Shown here: positions 14,860 through 22,128 of the stretch, in pieces
Numbering within the stretch: the first letter of the stretch is position 1
Layout: every line of letters starts with the position of its first letter
Assembly (NCBI GenBank): GCA_947306475.1
Contig: CAMZGS010000013.1
Coordinates: 1-64,000, forward strand
Direction of reading: 5' to 3'
DNA length: 64,000 nucleotides
From: an uncultured Comamonas sp.
GTDB lineage: Bacteria; Pseudomonadota; Gammaproteobacteria; Burkholderiales; Burkholderiaceae_C
The notes under the pieces: model-generated
What the model saw: the letters and a program-made list of their open reading frames with translations, nothing else
What the model was told of the DNA's origin: nothing
Database searches by the model: none
Made by a program: the position numbers and the translations under genes

Positions 14860-14873
14860 GATGCACTCGCACA

Positions 14874-14896
14874 ACCGCCTTCGGGCGGTTTTTTTT
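14874..14896 (+). terminator. Rho-independent terminator
   Basis: CCGCC-tt-CGGGCGG followed by eight T. It ends transcription from the KilA-N region and insulates the toxin-antitoxin promoter just downstream. Confidence 0.75.
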
Positions 14897-14901
14897 ATCC
14901 T

Positions 14902-14930
14902 TTGCAATCTATACGCAATCTACGTACAAT
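14902..14930 (+). promoter_or_regulatory. higBA promoter and operator
   Basis: TTGCAA (14902-14907), 17-bp spacer, TACAAT (14925-14930). Two direct copies of GCAATCTA lie in and around the spacer, a plausible HigA binding site. The -10 ends 7 nt before the higB ATG and no Shine-Dalgarno is present, so the mRNA may be leaderless. Confidence 0.65.
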
Positions 14931-14937
14931 AACCCGA

Positions 14938-15276
14938 ATGAAAGCAGTCTTTGTAGAGCTACCGGCCTTTGAGCGATACCGCGCTGACTATCTGGACGAC
15001 GAGAACTTTCGCAACCTGCAAGACAGCCTGATGAAAAACCCAGAAGCCGGTGATGTGATCGAAGGCACAGGCGGCCTGCGCAAAGTACGCCACGCAGACC
15101 CTAGACGGGGCAAAGGCAAGCGCGGAGGCTTGCGAGTGATCTACTACTGGTGGGATGGCAAGAACCAGTTTTGGCTCTTCACCCTCTACGACAAAGACGA
15201 ACTTGATGACTTGAGCCCAAAGCAGAGGACTGCGCTCAAGACCATGCTCAAGGCAGAACTGGAGGCTCGACAATGA
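14938..15276 (+). CDS. higB: HigB-like type II toxin
   Basis: 112 residues from MKAVFVELPAFERYRADYLDDENFRNLQ. The pattern VIEGTGGLRKVRHADPRRGKGKRGGLRVIYYWWDGKNQFWLFTLYDKDELDDLSPKQ is that of RelE-superfamily HigB-2-type toxins, which cleave mRNA at the ribosome. The toxin gene precedes the antitoxin, as in higBA operons, and overlaps it by 4 nt. It adds a stability or defence function to the prophage. Confidence 0.85.
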   Translation: MKAVFVELPAFERYRADYLDDENFRNLQDSLMKNPEAGDVIEGTGGLRKVRHADPRRGKGKRGGLRVIYYWWDGKNQFWLFTLYDKDELDDLSPKQRTALKTMLKAELEARQ

Positions 15277-15587
15277 CCAAACGCGACATCTTTGCAGAAC
15301 TGACCGAAGGATTTGAAGCCTTAAAGGAACAGCGCACCGGTAAGCGCACCTTGCGCACCCATGAGGTGCAGATCAAGCCAGAGGTGAAAATCGAAGCAGC
15401 TGAGATCGTTTCCCTGCGGGATAGCTTGGGCCTGTCCCGCGCTGTGTTCGCTCGCTATCTACGCACCAACCCTCGCACCCTAGAAAACTGGGAACAAGGC
15501 CGGGCCAAGCCCAACGCCCAGGCTGCGCTCATCATGCGCCTGGTTGAAAAGTATCCAGACACGGTCAAGCGTCTAGCTGCCGTCTAA
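15273..15587 (+). CDS. higA: HigA-like antitoxin (HTH)
   Basis: 104 residues. The C-terminal half is an XRE HTH (SLRDSLGLSRAVFARYLRTNPRTLENWEQGRAKPNAQAALIMRLV). The N-terminal half probably binds the toxin. It would neutralise HigB and repress the operon through the GCAATCTA repeats upstream. It overlaps the toxin gene by ATGA and is followed by a terminator. Confidence 0.85.
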   Translation: MTKRDIFAELTEGFEALKEQRTGKRTLRTHEVQIKPEVKIEAAEIVSLRDSLGLSRAVFARYLRTNPRTLENWEQGRAKPNAQAALIMRLVEKYPDTVKRLAAV

Positions 15588-15592
15588 ACCAG

Positions 15593-15614
15593 CGCCCCCC
15601 AGGGCGGTTTTTGC
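15593..15614 (+). terminator. Terminator after higA
   Basis: CGCCC-ccca-GGGCG followed by GTTTTTG, starting 6 nt after the higA stop. Confidence 0.6.
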
Positions 15615-15622
15615 CCAAAAAA

Positions 15623-15673
15623 AACCCTCTCGGCTTACGATGGAGGCTCCTCAACTTCCATCCCGAGAGGGTT
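15623..15673 (+). promoter_or_regulatory. Hairpin sequestering ribosome-binding site
   Basis: An 11-bp perfect outer stem AACCCTCTCGG / CCGAGAGGGTT is stacked on a 6-bp inner stem GATGGA / TCCATC. The outer 3' arm contains the Shine-Dalgarno GAGAGGG of the gene starting at 15676, so the fold would block translation unless opened. Confidence 0.6.
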
Positions 15674-15675
15674 CT

Positions 15676-15927
15676 ATGACACAACAGAATACTGTCGATC
15701 GCGCATACATGCTTGCCGACGAATGGATTCACACCATTCTTTCAACCAACCCCGAGCTGCTAGTCAGCAAATTGCATGGGAGTATCTCCAGCGGCGATGG
15801 TAGAGCACCCACACCCAATCTCGACGGGGCTGCAAACTTGGCGAAGACCTTGGCTGAATTTCGGTCACAGCTAGCAAATGCTCTCATCAGTCAGCACCAT
15901 CCTGACTACGACCAGTCTGACGCTTGA
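15676..15927 (+). CDS. Small phage protein behind RNA hairpin
   Basis: 83 residues from MTQQNTVDRAYMLADEWIHTILSTNPELL, mostly helical. The Shine-Dalgarno GAGAGGG is 3-4 nt from the ATG and lies inside a long hairpin. Family not recognised. A terminator at 16059 follows after 130 nt. Confidence 0.55.
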   Translation: MTQQNTVDRAYMLADEWIHTILSTNPELLVSKLHGSISSGDGRAPTPNLDGAANLAKTLAEFRSQLANALISQHHPDYDQSDA

Positions 15928-16045
15928 GTTCTGCTTGGCAACCTTTGTAGGCTTGCGCCACAGCCACGCCAAGCCCCCAGCCATCTGGCTCACCACGGCA
16001 ATCCACCTTGAGCGCCGCGATCAAGGGCAGTAAAAACTTCAACAT
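15887..16045 (-). CDS. Possible 52-residue protein
   Basis: MLKFLLPLIAALKVDCRGEPDGWGLG... is preceded by GGAGGATGAG. A short hydrophobic N-terminus is followed by a polar helix. It overlaps the 3' end of the opposite gene by 41 nt and sits before a + strand terminator. Weak support. Confidence 0.3.
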   Translation of the reverse strand: MLKFLLPLIAALKVDCRGEPDGWGLGVAVAQAYKGCQAELKRQTGRSQDGAD

Positions 16046-16058
16046 CTCATCCTCCAGA

Positions 16059-16082
16059 CCGCCCACCTTGGGCGGTTTTTTT
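16059..16082 (+). terminator. Rho-independent terminator
   Basis: CCGCCC-acctt-GGGCGG followed by eight T. It isolates the 15676 gene from the next promoter. Confidence 0.8.
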
Positions 16083-16123
16083 GTGCCCAGCCCATCCAGG
16101 CACAACGGCAGTTTAACAAAAAA

Positions 16124-16166
16124 TAAGGCTTTGCCTATTGACTTTAATTAGGCATCGCCTTACATT
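16124..16166 (+). promoter_or_regulatory. Rightward early promoter with operators O4 and O5
   Basis: TTGACT (16138-16143), 17-bp spacer, TACATT (16161-16166). Dyads TAAGGC-TTT-GCCTAT (O4, 16124-16138) and TTAGGC-ATC-GCCTTA (O5, 16148-16162) flank the -35 and fill the spacer. They match the dyads at the repressor gene 5.6 kb away, so one repressor probably controls both sites. Confidence 0.7.
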
Positions 16167-16172
16167 ACGTCC

Positions 16173-16880
16173 ATCGCAGCAAACCACTGCACTCCACTCC
16201 CCCGGAAGGAAGGCGCGCCGAAGGGGGTAAAGGCCCAGCAAGCCGGTGGAGGTCAGCAATCCAGATGTTCTGGCCCTTGCTGGCAGCAGGTGGATGCATC
16301 ACGCGATGGGCGCCAAGTGATCGGACTGACCGCCCTGGATCTTTAACAGGCAGATGTGTGATTGAGAGAGGCGGCGGCGTGGAAGGACACGCCCCATACA
16401 CCGAAGGGCCGGCCAGCCCTGAACAAGCTGGCGTCCCGTGGCTGTCACGGCTCCGAGTGGCGCGGTGGATGTGGTGATTTCGCAGCAGGTATCAAGCCCT
16501 GCCCGCCTCCCTCAATCACACGGAAGCCCCGCGAAGGATGAACAGGCGCACTTAGTAGAAAGCGCCCTGCCCCCGTGCACCACGGCAGAAGAAAAAGTGG
16601 GTGGCCGAGCCCGTTGACCTACCGGAACCGAGGCCACAAGCGAGGCGGCCTGAGCTGGCACCAGCCAGGAGATGCAGGCCGCGCCCCTGGGGTCGCAACC
16701 AAGGGAGAGAGAGTTGACGACAGGCGAGTTACCCGGTCAAGAGAAGCACTGCAGTGCACGGGGTACTTTGGGCGTGGCGAACCCTTAACGCAAGCAATCC
16801 AGCCTTCAAACACACGCTCCGAGCAATCGCGGCGGGTTTTCTTTTTCCCCAATCACCCCAATCAAACCCCAATCACCACC
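16173..16880 (+). ncRNA. Highly structured non-coding leader RNA (candidate)
   Basis: About 700 nt between the operator-controlled promoter and the first gene contain no plausible ORF but many complementary arms. A long-range helix pairs GTGTGATTGAG (16356-16366) with CTCAATCACAC (16511-16521) and continues AGGCGG (16369-16374) with CCGCCT (16503-16508). Local perfect hairpins include CCAGA-tgt-TCTGG (16261-16273) inside CCAGCAAG/CTTGCTGG (16235-16242 with 16276-16283), GGCGTG/CACGCC (16376-16393), AGGGC/GCCCT (16405-16420), CCGTG/CACGG (16436-16450) and a GCACTGCAGTGC palindrome. An imperfect hairpin followed by GGTTTTCTTTTT near 16813-16853 may end it. I cannot match it to a known RNA class. 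Confidence 0.65.
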
Positions 16881-16895
16881 CCAATGGAGATGCCC

Positions 16896-17294
16896 ATGCT
16901 TTTGCTTTCCCGCTTCAGCGCCCCAGCGCTGCCTGTTGAGCCGCACATCGCGGCAGCTGCTTACTACGACCGACAGGAGGAGTTGGCCGACGAGCACGAG
17001 GCACAGCAGAAGCGCGCCTACGAAACCTTGATCAAGGACTTCAGCGCATCGACGCCGGACACCTGGGCCAAGGCGCGCACGATCGGACGCGCTCGCACGT
17101 CGCCAGACGAGCTGCTGTCCGATGCCATTTATCTGCACGAAGACAAGAGCGTGCTTGATGCGTTCAAGACGCTGATGTGCAGCGAAGCCGCTGCAGAGCT
17201 GCGCGAGGCCGTGGCCAGCTACTACGCGGACAAGCACCCCGAGGACTTCGATCACAACAGCGACGATGGGGAAAAGGAGTTTCCCCATGCATGA
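16896..17294 (+). CDS. Phage early protein, unknown
   Basis: 132 residues from MLLLSRFSAPALPVEPH. I chose this ATG because GGAG ends 6 nt upstream; in-frame ATGs at 16884 and 16890 are alternatives. The body is helical and acidic (YYDRQEELADEHEAQQKRAYETLIKDF). It is the first gene after the structured leader. Family not recognised. Confidence 0.55.
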   Translation: MLLLSRFSAPALPVEPHIAAAAYYDRQEELADEHEAQQKRAYETLIKDFSASTPDTWAKARTIGRARTSPDELLSDAIYLHEDKSVLDAFKTLMCSEAAAELREAVASYYADKHPEDFDHNSDDGEKEFPHA

Positions 17295-17436
17295 CTGCTT
17301 CACATCAGCACTGCTGGCCCAGTTCCTGGCCGTCCAGCCAGAGCCAGAGCCCGAAATCAAGCCCCTGCCTGCGCCACCCGAGCTGGCGCGCGAGCAGCTG
17401 CAGCCCATCGAAGAACACCAGAGCGAAGCAATTTAG
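17287..17436 (+). CDS. Small Pro/Glu-rich phage protein
   Basis: 49 residues, not in the track: MHDCFTSALLAQFLAVQPEPEPEIK.... The ATG overlaps the previous gene by 8 nt and is preceded by AAAAGGAG. The low-complexity PEPEPE stretch suggests a flexible acidic peptide. Function unknown. Confidence 0.5.
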   Translation: MHDCFTSALLAQFLAVQPEPEPEIKPLPAPPELAREQLQPIEEHQSEAI

Positions 17437-17444
17437 GAGGCGTC

Positions 17445-17597
17445 ATGCACAAATGCATCGTCAAAGTCACACCACCGAATGGTGCGACCATCTACTACGC
17501 CAGCCGCCACCCCAGCACGATGGATGCCGCCATTGACGCTATGGAGCGCTTCGGCCACGCGGCAAAGATCAGCGTCAGGCGACTGGAGGCTGTATGA
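17445..17597 (+). CDS. Small phage protein
   Basis: 50 residues, not in the track: MHKCIVKVTPPNGATIYYASRHPSTMDAAIDAMERFG.... TTAGGAGG lies just upstream. A beta hairpin followed by a helix is likely. Its stop overlaps the next start (ATGA). Confidence 0.55.
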   Translation: MHKCIVKVTPPNGATIYYASRHPSTMDAAIDAMERFGHAAKISVRRLEAV

Positions 17598-17935
17598 GTG
17601 CGAAACATACGCCTGGCCCGTGGGCCATTCGCTACGACTACGTGGTCCAGGCGCAATCATTCGATGGGGGCCGACTGGTCCCGGTCGCCCAGCCGTATGG
17701 GGTGAACTGCGATGGAACCGACCTGTTCGCCAACGCCCGCCTGATTGCCGCGGCGCCTGATCTGCTGGAGGCGCTACGCATGTGGATGGACATTCACGAA
17801 AAGCCCGCGGGGTTCGCTGGCAAGTACGGCAAAGCGCTCGATGCGGCAATCCACGCTCAGCAGGTGAAAGTAGATGCTGCAGCTGCTGCCGCCCGCGCAG
17901 CAATCGCCAAGGCCACCGGGGAGAAGATGCCATGA
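17594..17935 (+). CDS. Conserved phage protein (HTPGPW family)
   Basis: 113 residues. MSAKHTPGPWAIR and ANARLIAAAPDLLEAL are signatures of a very common phage early protein of unknown role. The C-terminus is an Ala-rich helix. It overlaps the genes on both sides by ATGA. The recurrence in recombination/early operons fits its place upstream of recT. Confidence 0.65.
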   Translation: MSAKHTPGPWAIRYDYVVQAQSFDGGRLVPVAQPYGVNCDGTDLFANARLIAAAPDLLEALRMWMDIHEKPAGFAGKYGKALDAAIHAQQVKVDAAAAAARAAIAKATGEKMP

Positions 17936-18168
17936 CGTGGACCACATCGCACGGATTCAAGGTTGAGCACCCCTTGCAGGCAGCCGGCAAGCAACCCAAA
18001 GACTGGGACGAGCGCGACAAGCAATGGGTGCAGAAATACACCCATCTCCACGAGCAGGCCATGCGCATGGATATGGAGCTTGTCACCCTTCGGGCAGAAA
18101 ACCTCCGCTTGAAGCATGAGAACGAGTTCATGCTGAGACTGATCAACGAGCGGGAGAACCAGACATGA
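17932..18168 (+). CDS. Small coiled-coil phage protein
   Basis: 78 residues from MTWTTSHGFKVEHPLQAAG. The C-terminal half is a coiled coil (MRMDMELVTLRAENLRLKHENEFMLRLINE). It overlaps its neighbours by ATGA at both ends. Function unknown. Confidence 0.55.
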   Translation: MTWTTSHGFKVEHPLQAAGKQPKDWDERDKQWVQKYTHLHEQAMRMDMELVTLRAENLRLKHENEFMLRLINERENQT

Positions 18169-18422
18169 CCGCAGACGACATCCTGCGCATAGCGCGCGAG
18201 GCTGGAATACCAGACGAAAACATAGCATCACTCGCACTCGGTCGATGCGAGACAGGGAAAGAGCTTTTGAAGCGCTTTGCCGGCCTGGTAGCCGCTGCCG
18301 AGCGCGAGGCCTGCGCGCAGATCGTGGAGAAGAACGCCGAGCTATGCGTCACGAACCGCGCAATACACGACGTGCTGCATGCCAGCGCCGTCGCCATTCG
18401 CGCCAGAGGAGGTGCAGTATGA
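18165..18422 (+). CDS. Small phage early protein
   Basis: 85 residues, MTADDILRIAREAGIPDE..., followed by RCETGKELLKRFAGLVAAAEREACAQIVE. The AAEREACAQI phrase is a common feature of short phage proteins in early operons. Start and stop both overlap neighbouring genes. Confidence 0.6.
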   Translation: MTADDILRIAREAGIPDENIASLALGRCETGKELLKRFAGLVAAAEREACAQIVEKNAELCVTNRAIHDVLHASAVAIRARGGAV

Positions 18423-18556
18423 CCCCACCCATCCAATTCGCCCACGTCCCAGACCGCACCAAGCCCGCCCGCAAGCGGGCTTTGTTTTTCTGGCTGGGCC
18501 TGTCCACAGCCCTATCGACATTGGGCGCCGCCACGGTGCTGCTGGTGCTGACATGA
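18419..18556 (+). CDS. Small single-pass membrane protein
   Basis: 45 residues, not in the track as such. A polar basic N-terminus (HVPDRTKPARKRA) is followed by one hydrophobic segment (LFFWLGLSTALSTLGAATVLLVL) at the C-terminus. ATGA overlaps at both ends support translation. Function unknown. Confidence 0.5.
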   Translation: MTPPIQFAHVPDRTKPARKRALFFWLGLSTALSTLGAATVLLVLT

Positions 18557-18765
18557 GCAAGCGCCAGCAGTGCCCCACCGGAAAGGTGCCGCTGCTGGAA
18601 TACCAACTCGCCCAGTACCGCGCTCGCAGATCCAGCGCGCGCCACGAACGTGCCATCACGGCATACCGCTGCGCCGAATGCGGTGCGTGGCACCTGGGCG
18701 GGTCGAGCAAGCTGCGCCGCCCTCTTCCCATCATCAACAGAATCCACCACGTGAGGTTTGCATGA
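18553..18765 (+). CDS. Small zinc-ribbon-like phage protein
   Basis: 70 residues, MSKRQQCPTGKVPLLEY.... CAECGAWHLGG is a half zinc-ribbon. It overlaps the previous gene by ATGA and recT by 4 nt. Likely a DNA-binding accessory of the recombination module, by context only. Confidence 0.55.
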   Translation: MSKRQQCPTGKVPLLEYQLAQYRARRSSARHERAITAYRCAECGAWHLGGSSKLRRPLPIINRIHHVRFA

Positions 18766-19745
18766 ATGCACTAGCCCACCAGACCAACACAGCCCTGCGC
18801 CCGGCAGGCGGCTTCGACCTGAGTCCTCAGACTTTCGAGCAGGCGCTGACCTTCTCGCAGTACCTGGCCGACAGTGACCTGGTACCCAAGGACTTCAAGG
18901 GAAAACCCGGCAACTGCCTGATTGCCATGCAGTGGGGCAGCGAGCTGGGACTCAAGCCGCTGCAGTCTCTGCAAAACCTGGCCGTAATCAATGGCCGCCC
19001 GGCTCTCTGGGGCGATGCAGTGATTGCCTTGGTGTTGTCCAGCCCTGTGTGCGAGTACGTCACCGAGGACGACGACGGCCACACCGCATACTGCCGCGTC
19101 AAGCGCAAAGGCGCGCCCGAGCAGGTGCGCACCTTCAGCATGGACGATGCCAAGAAGGCTGGGCTGGCTGGCAAGCCCGGCCCATGGATGCAGTACCCCA
19201 AGCGCATGCGCCAGATGCGTGCCCGTGCTTTTGCCCTGCGCGACGTGTTCCCCGATGTGCTGCGCGGCATGCCTGTGGCCGAGGAGCTGCAGGACATGGA
19301 GGCCAGCAATGCAGCTGGTGCAGGTGAAAAACACATGGGCCCTGCCGAAGTGGTGCCGCCGCCGCAGCCCGAATGGCCCGCCGAGCGCTGGGCAGCAGGC
19401 CTGCCCAAGTGGATCAAGGGCATTGCCGACGGCAAGCCGCTCGATGAAGTGCTGGCCTGGCTCAAGAGCAAAGGCCGCGTCACAGCCGAACAGGAACAAC
19501 AGCTGCGTGCCGAGGCCGCAAAGGTGCAGGCCCAGCAGCAAGCACCAGCACCTACCGCACCAGCAGCAACCGGCACGCCCACAGTGGACGCTGAGCAACT
19601 GGCCAAGCGCATGCAGGCCTGCACCGACACCGAAGCCCTGTATGAGCTGGGCAACCTGATGGATGCCGTCACCGACCCAGAGCAGAACCGGCGCCTGGGT
19701 GAAATCTTCGATGCCAAGCTGGCAGAACTGGAGCAAGCACCATGA
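18762..19745 (+). CDS. recT: RecT-family single-strand annealing protein
   Basis: 327 residues from MNALAHQTNTALRPAGGF; the ATG overlaps the previous stop, with GAGG upstream. The core FKGKPGNCLIAMQWGSELGLKPLQSLQNLAVINGRPALWGDA and PWMQYPKRMRQMRARAFALRDVFPDVLRGM match RecT annealases, which bind ssDNA and anneal complementary strands. The C-terminal third is a variable Ala/Gln-rich region. The exonuclease gene two ORFs downstream completes a RecET-like pair. Confidence 0.85.
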   Translation: MNALAHQTNTALRPAGGFDLSPQTFEQALTFSQYLADSDLVPKDFKGKPGNCLIAMQWGSELGLKPLQSLQNLAVINGRPALWGDAVIALVLSSPVCEYVTEDDDGHTAYCRVKRKGAPEQVRTFSMDDAKKAGLAGKPGPWMQYPKRMRQMRARAFALRDVFPDVLRGMPVAEELQDMEASNAAGAGEKHMGPAEVVPPPQPEWPAERWAAGLPKWIKGIADGKPLDEVLAWLKSKGRVTAEQEQQLRAEAAKVQAQQQAPAPTAPAATGTPTVDAEQLAKRMQACTDTEALYELGNLMDAVTDPEQNRRLGEIFDAKLAELEQAP

Positions 19746-20047
19746 ACATCAAGCAAGCACTTGACCGCCTGAATGCCATTAAAGAAGCGCAAGAGGAGGC
19801 GAGCATCCTGAGCACTCTGCTTTCTCGCCGCAATAGCCAAGCCCCGAAAGGGGTAACCGTGAAGGTCTTCACTGAAAAGTACTCCCAAGACCATGGCACA
19901 TACTGCGTAATCGATGCAGACCTGCTGCAGACGGCAATCGAGCAAACCGCAGAGCGCCACGCCGCCGAGGCGGCAAAACTGCAGCCCGTCATCGACATGG
20001 CCGAAGCAGCACTCAAAGGCATTCTGGCTACAGGAGACAGTAAATGA
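19742..20047 (+). CDS. Phage protein between recT and exonuclease
   Basis: 101 residues, MNIKQALDRLNAIKEAQEEA.... It is mostly helical with a central beta segment (VTVKVFTEKYSQDHGTYCVID). It overlaps recT and the exonuclease gene by 4 nt each, so it is produced with the recombination proteins. Family not recognised. Confidence 0.55.
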   Translation: MNIKQALDRLNAIKEAQEEASILSTLLSRRNSQAPKGVTVKVFTEKYSQDHGTYCVIDADLLQTAIEQTAERHAAEAAKLQPVIDMAEAALKGILATGDSK

Positions 20048-21807
20048 GCATGCAAATCGTAAATCTCATTCAGGGCACACCCGAATGGCATGCCCACCGC
20101 AAGGCGCACTTCAATGCTTCGGACGCCCCTGCCATGATGGGCTGCAGCAGCTACAAGACCCGTTCGGAGCTGATCAAAGAGCTGGCCACCGGCCTGACTG
20201 GCGAGGTGGACGCGGCAACACAGCGTCGTTTTGACGACGGCCACCGCTTTGAAGCCTTGGCCCGCCCACTGGCAGAGGAAATCATTGGCGAGGACTTGTC
20301 GCCCTGCGTGGGCACCAATGGGAAATTCTCTGCCAGCTTTGACGGCATCACGTTCATGCACGACGTGGCCTTTGAGCACAAGACGCTCAACGACACGCTG
20401 CGCGAGGCCATGTTCGAGGGCTGCTGTGGTGACGCCCTGCCTCTGCAATACCAGATCCAGATGGAGCATCAGGCCATGGTGGCAGGCAGCATCGAGAAGG
20501 TGTTGTTCATGGCATCCAAGTGGGATGGTGACCAACTGCTGGAGGAACGCCACTGCTGGTACTACCCCAACCTTGAGCTGAGAGCCAAGATCATCGCTGG
20601 CTGGGAACAGCTGGAAAAGGACGTGGCCGCCTACAACCCCGCCGCCGAGCGCCCCGCCCCCGCCGTGGCCGCGCCCGTGGAAAGCCTGCCTGCCGTGGTG
20701 GTGCAGGTGCAAGGCGCGCTGACCGTGGGCGGCAACCTGGACGCCTTTGGCGCTGCGCTGCGTGCGTTCATCGAGCGCATCCCCAAGAAGCCCAGCACCG
20801 ACCAGGAATTTGCCGATGCCGAAGCTGCCGCCAAGGCACTCAAAAAAGCCGAGGAAGCACTGACCCAGGCCGAGGATGGCGCGCTGGCACAAATCAGCGA
20901 CGTGGAAACCATGCGCCGCACCGTGGCCGACCTCAAGAGTCTGGCGCGCAGCACCCGGCTGGCTACTGAGAAGCTGGTGGCTGCTGAGAAAGAAGCCCGC
21001 CGTACAGCCATCGTGACCGGTGCACAGGCCCAGCTGGACCAGCACATTCAAGCCCTGAACCAGCGCCTGGGTGCCAACTGGCTGCCGCGCGTTGCCGGAG
21101 GCTTTGGTGAAGTGATCAAGGGCAAGAAGTCGCTGGCCAACATGGAGGATGCCGTGGCCGTGGCCCTGACCAATGCCAAGCACGACATGAACGTGCTGGC
21201 CGAGCGCCTGGAGGCCAACCGCAAGCACCTGGTGCAAGACGGCACGGACTGGATTGCCCTGTTTGCCGACTTCGCCACCGTGGGCGCCAAGGCCGAAGAG
21301 GACTTCCAAGCCTTGGCCGCCCTGCGCATCAACCAGCACAAGCAGGCCGAAGCCGCACGCCTGGAAGCGGAACGCGAGCGAATCCGCTTGGAAGAAGAGC
21401 GCAAGGCGCAGGCTGCAGCCGAGCGTGCTGCTCAAGCAGAGCGTGAGCGCATCCGTGCCGAAGAGGCCGCCAAGCTGCAGGCCAAGGCCGCCATCGAAGC
21501 CGCAGCAAAAACAGAAGCGCCCAGCGCACAGCCTGAGCCGGTTGCAGAAGTAAAAGCAACTGAAACCGTTACCCAGCAAGCGCAGGCAGCTCCTGCAAAT
21601 GAAGCAGCGAACGGCGGAGACACCCTGACGTTGGGCCAGATCAACACCCTGCTGGCACCGCTCAAAGTGGATGCCGCTGGCCTGGAGGAGCTGGGCTTTG
21701 CGCCCTGCAAAACCATCAAGGCCGCCAAGCACTACCCGGCAAGTTCCATCCCCGCCATGGTGCAAGCCATGGTCACCCACCTGCAGGGCGTTCTCGCCAC
21801 TGCATAA
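20044..21807 (+). CDS. YqaJ-type (lambda-exonuclease fold) nuclease with long C-terminal region
   Basis: 587 residues. Residues 1-210 are a YqaJ-like viral recombinase domain: TPEWHAHRKAHFNASDAPAMMG at the start, then SFDGITFMHDVAFEHKTL supplying the Asp and Glu-X-Lys metal-site residues, and YQIQMEHQAMV. It would resect double-stranded ends for RecT. Residues about 240-500 are helical/coiled coil with an extreme ERxRxEE-AQAAAERAAQAERERIR repeat. The last 60 residues form a small globular domain (TLGQINTLLAPLKVDAAGLEELGF). The protein is much longer than the 220-residue lambda enzyme. Confidence 0.8.
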   Translation: MSMQIVNLIQGTPEWHAHRKAHFNASDAPAMMGCSSYKTRSELIKELATGLTGEVDAATQRRFDDGHRFEALARPLAEEIIGEDLSPCVGTNGKFSASFDGITFMHDVAFEHKTLNDTLREAMFEGCCGDALPLQYQIQMEHQAMVAGSIEKVLFMASKWDGDQLLEERHCWYYPNLELRAKIIAGWEQLEKDVAAYNPAAERPAPAVAAPVESLPAVVVQVQGALTVGGNLDAFGAALRAFIERIPKKPSTDQEFADAEAAAKALKKAEEALTQAEDGALAQISDVETMRRTVADLKSLARSTRLATEKLVAAEKEARRTAIVTGAQAQLDQHIQALNQRLGANWLPRVAGGFGEVIKGKKSLANMEDAVAVALTNAKHDMNVLAERLEANRKHLVQDGTDWIALFADFATVGAKAEEDFQALAALRINQHKQAEAARLEAERERIRLEEERKAQAAAERAAQAERERIRAEEAAKLQAKAAIEAAAKTEAPSAQPEPVAEVKATETVTQQAQAAPANEAANGGDTLTLGQINTLLAPLKVDAAGLEELGFAPCKTIKAAKHYPASSIPAMVQAMVTHLQGVLATA

Positions 21808-21827
21808 CACCGAAAGGACACCACACC

Positions 21828-22103
21828 ATGACCACAAAGAAAGACCTGATTGCCGCTATCGCCAAGCGCACCGGAGAGAAGAAAGCCACTGTGGAGCACG
21901 TGTTTAACGCCACCTTGGTTGAGATCGAGAAGGCCCTGCTGATTGGTGATGCCGTCGCTATCAACGGCTTCGGCACCTTCGAGACCAAGCGGCGCGAAGC
22001 CCGCACCGGGCGCAATCCCCGCACCGGTGAGCCGGTAGAGATTGCCGCCAGCACCAGCGTTGGTTTCAAGCCCGCAAAGGCGCTCAAAGACTCGCTGAAC
22101 TGA
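21828..22103 (+). CDS. HU-family DNA-binding protein
   Basis: 91 residues with the complete HU fold: MTTKKDLIAAIAKRTG, then GFGTFETKRREARTGRNPRTGEPVEI and SVGFKPAKALKD. It bends DNA and could assist integration, replication or recombination. It lies 20 nt after the exonuclease gene with AAAGGA upstream and is followed by a strong terminator. A phage-encoded HU separate from the host hup genes is less common. Confidence 0.9.
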   Translation: MTTKKDLIAAIAKRTGEKKATVEHVFNATLVEIEKALLIGDAVAINGFGTFETKRREARTGRNPRTGEPVEIAASTSVGFKPAKALKDSLN

Positions 22104-22128
22104 TTGCCTGCCAGCCTCCATCCACAAC

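Noticed and set aside
15623-15673. Inverted repeat read as insertion-sequence ends
   Set aside because: The arms are only 29 nt apart with no transposase or target duplication, and the Shine-Dalgarno sits in the arm, so a regulatory hairpin is more likely.
16265-16852. Short ORFs inside the structured leader
   Set aside because: The 70-78-residue frames on both strands lack a Shine-Dalgarno and cross the complementary arms; better explained as non-coding.
19669-21837. 722-residue minus-strand ORF
   Set aside because: Antisense to recT/exonuclease; Gly/Leu/His shadow.
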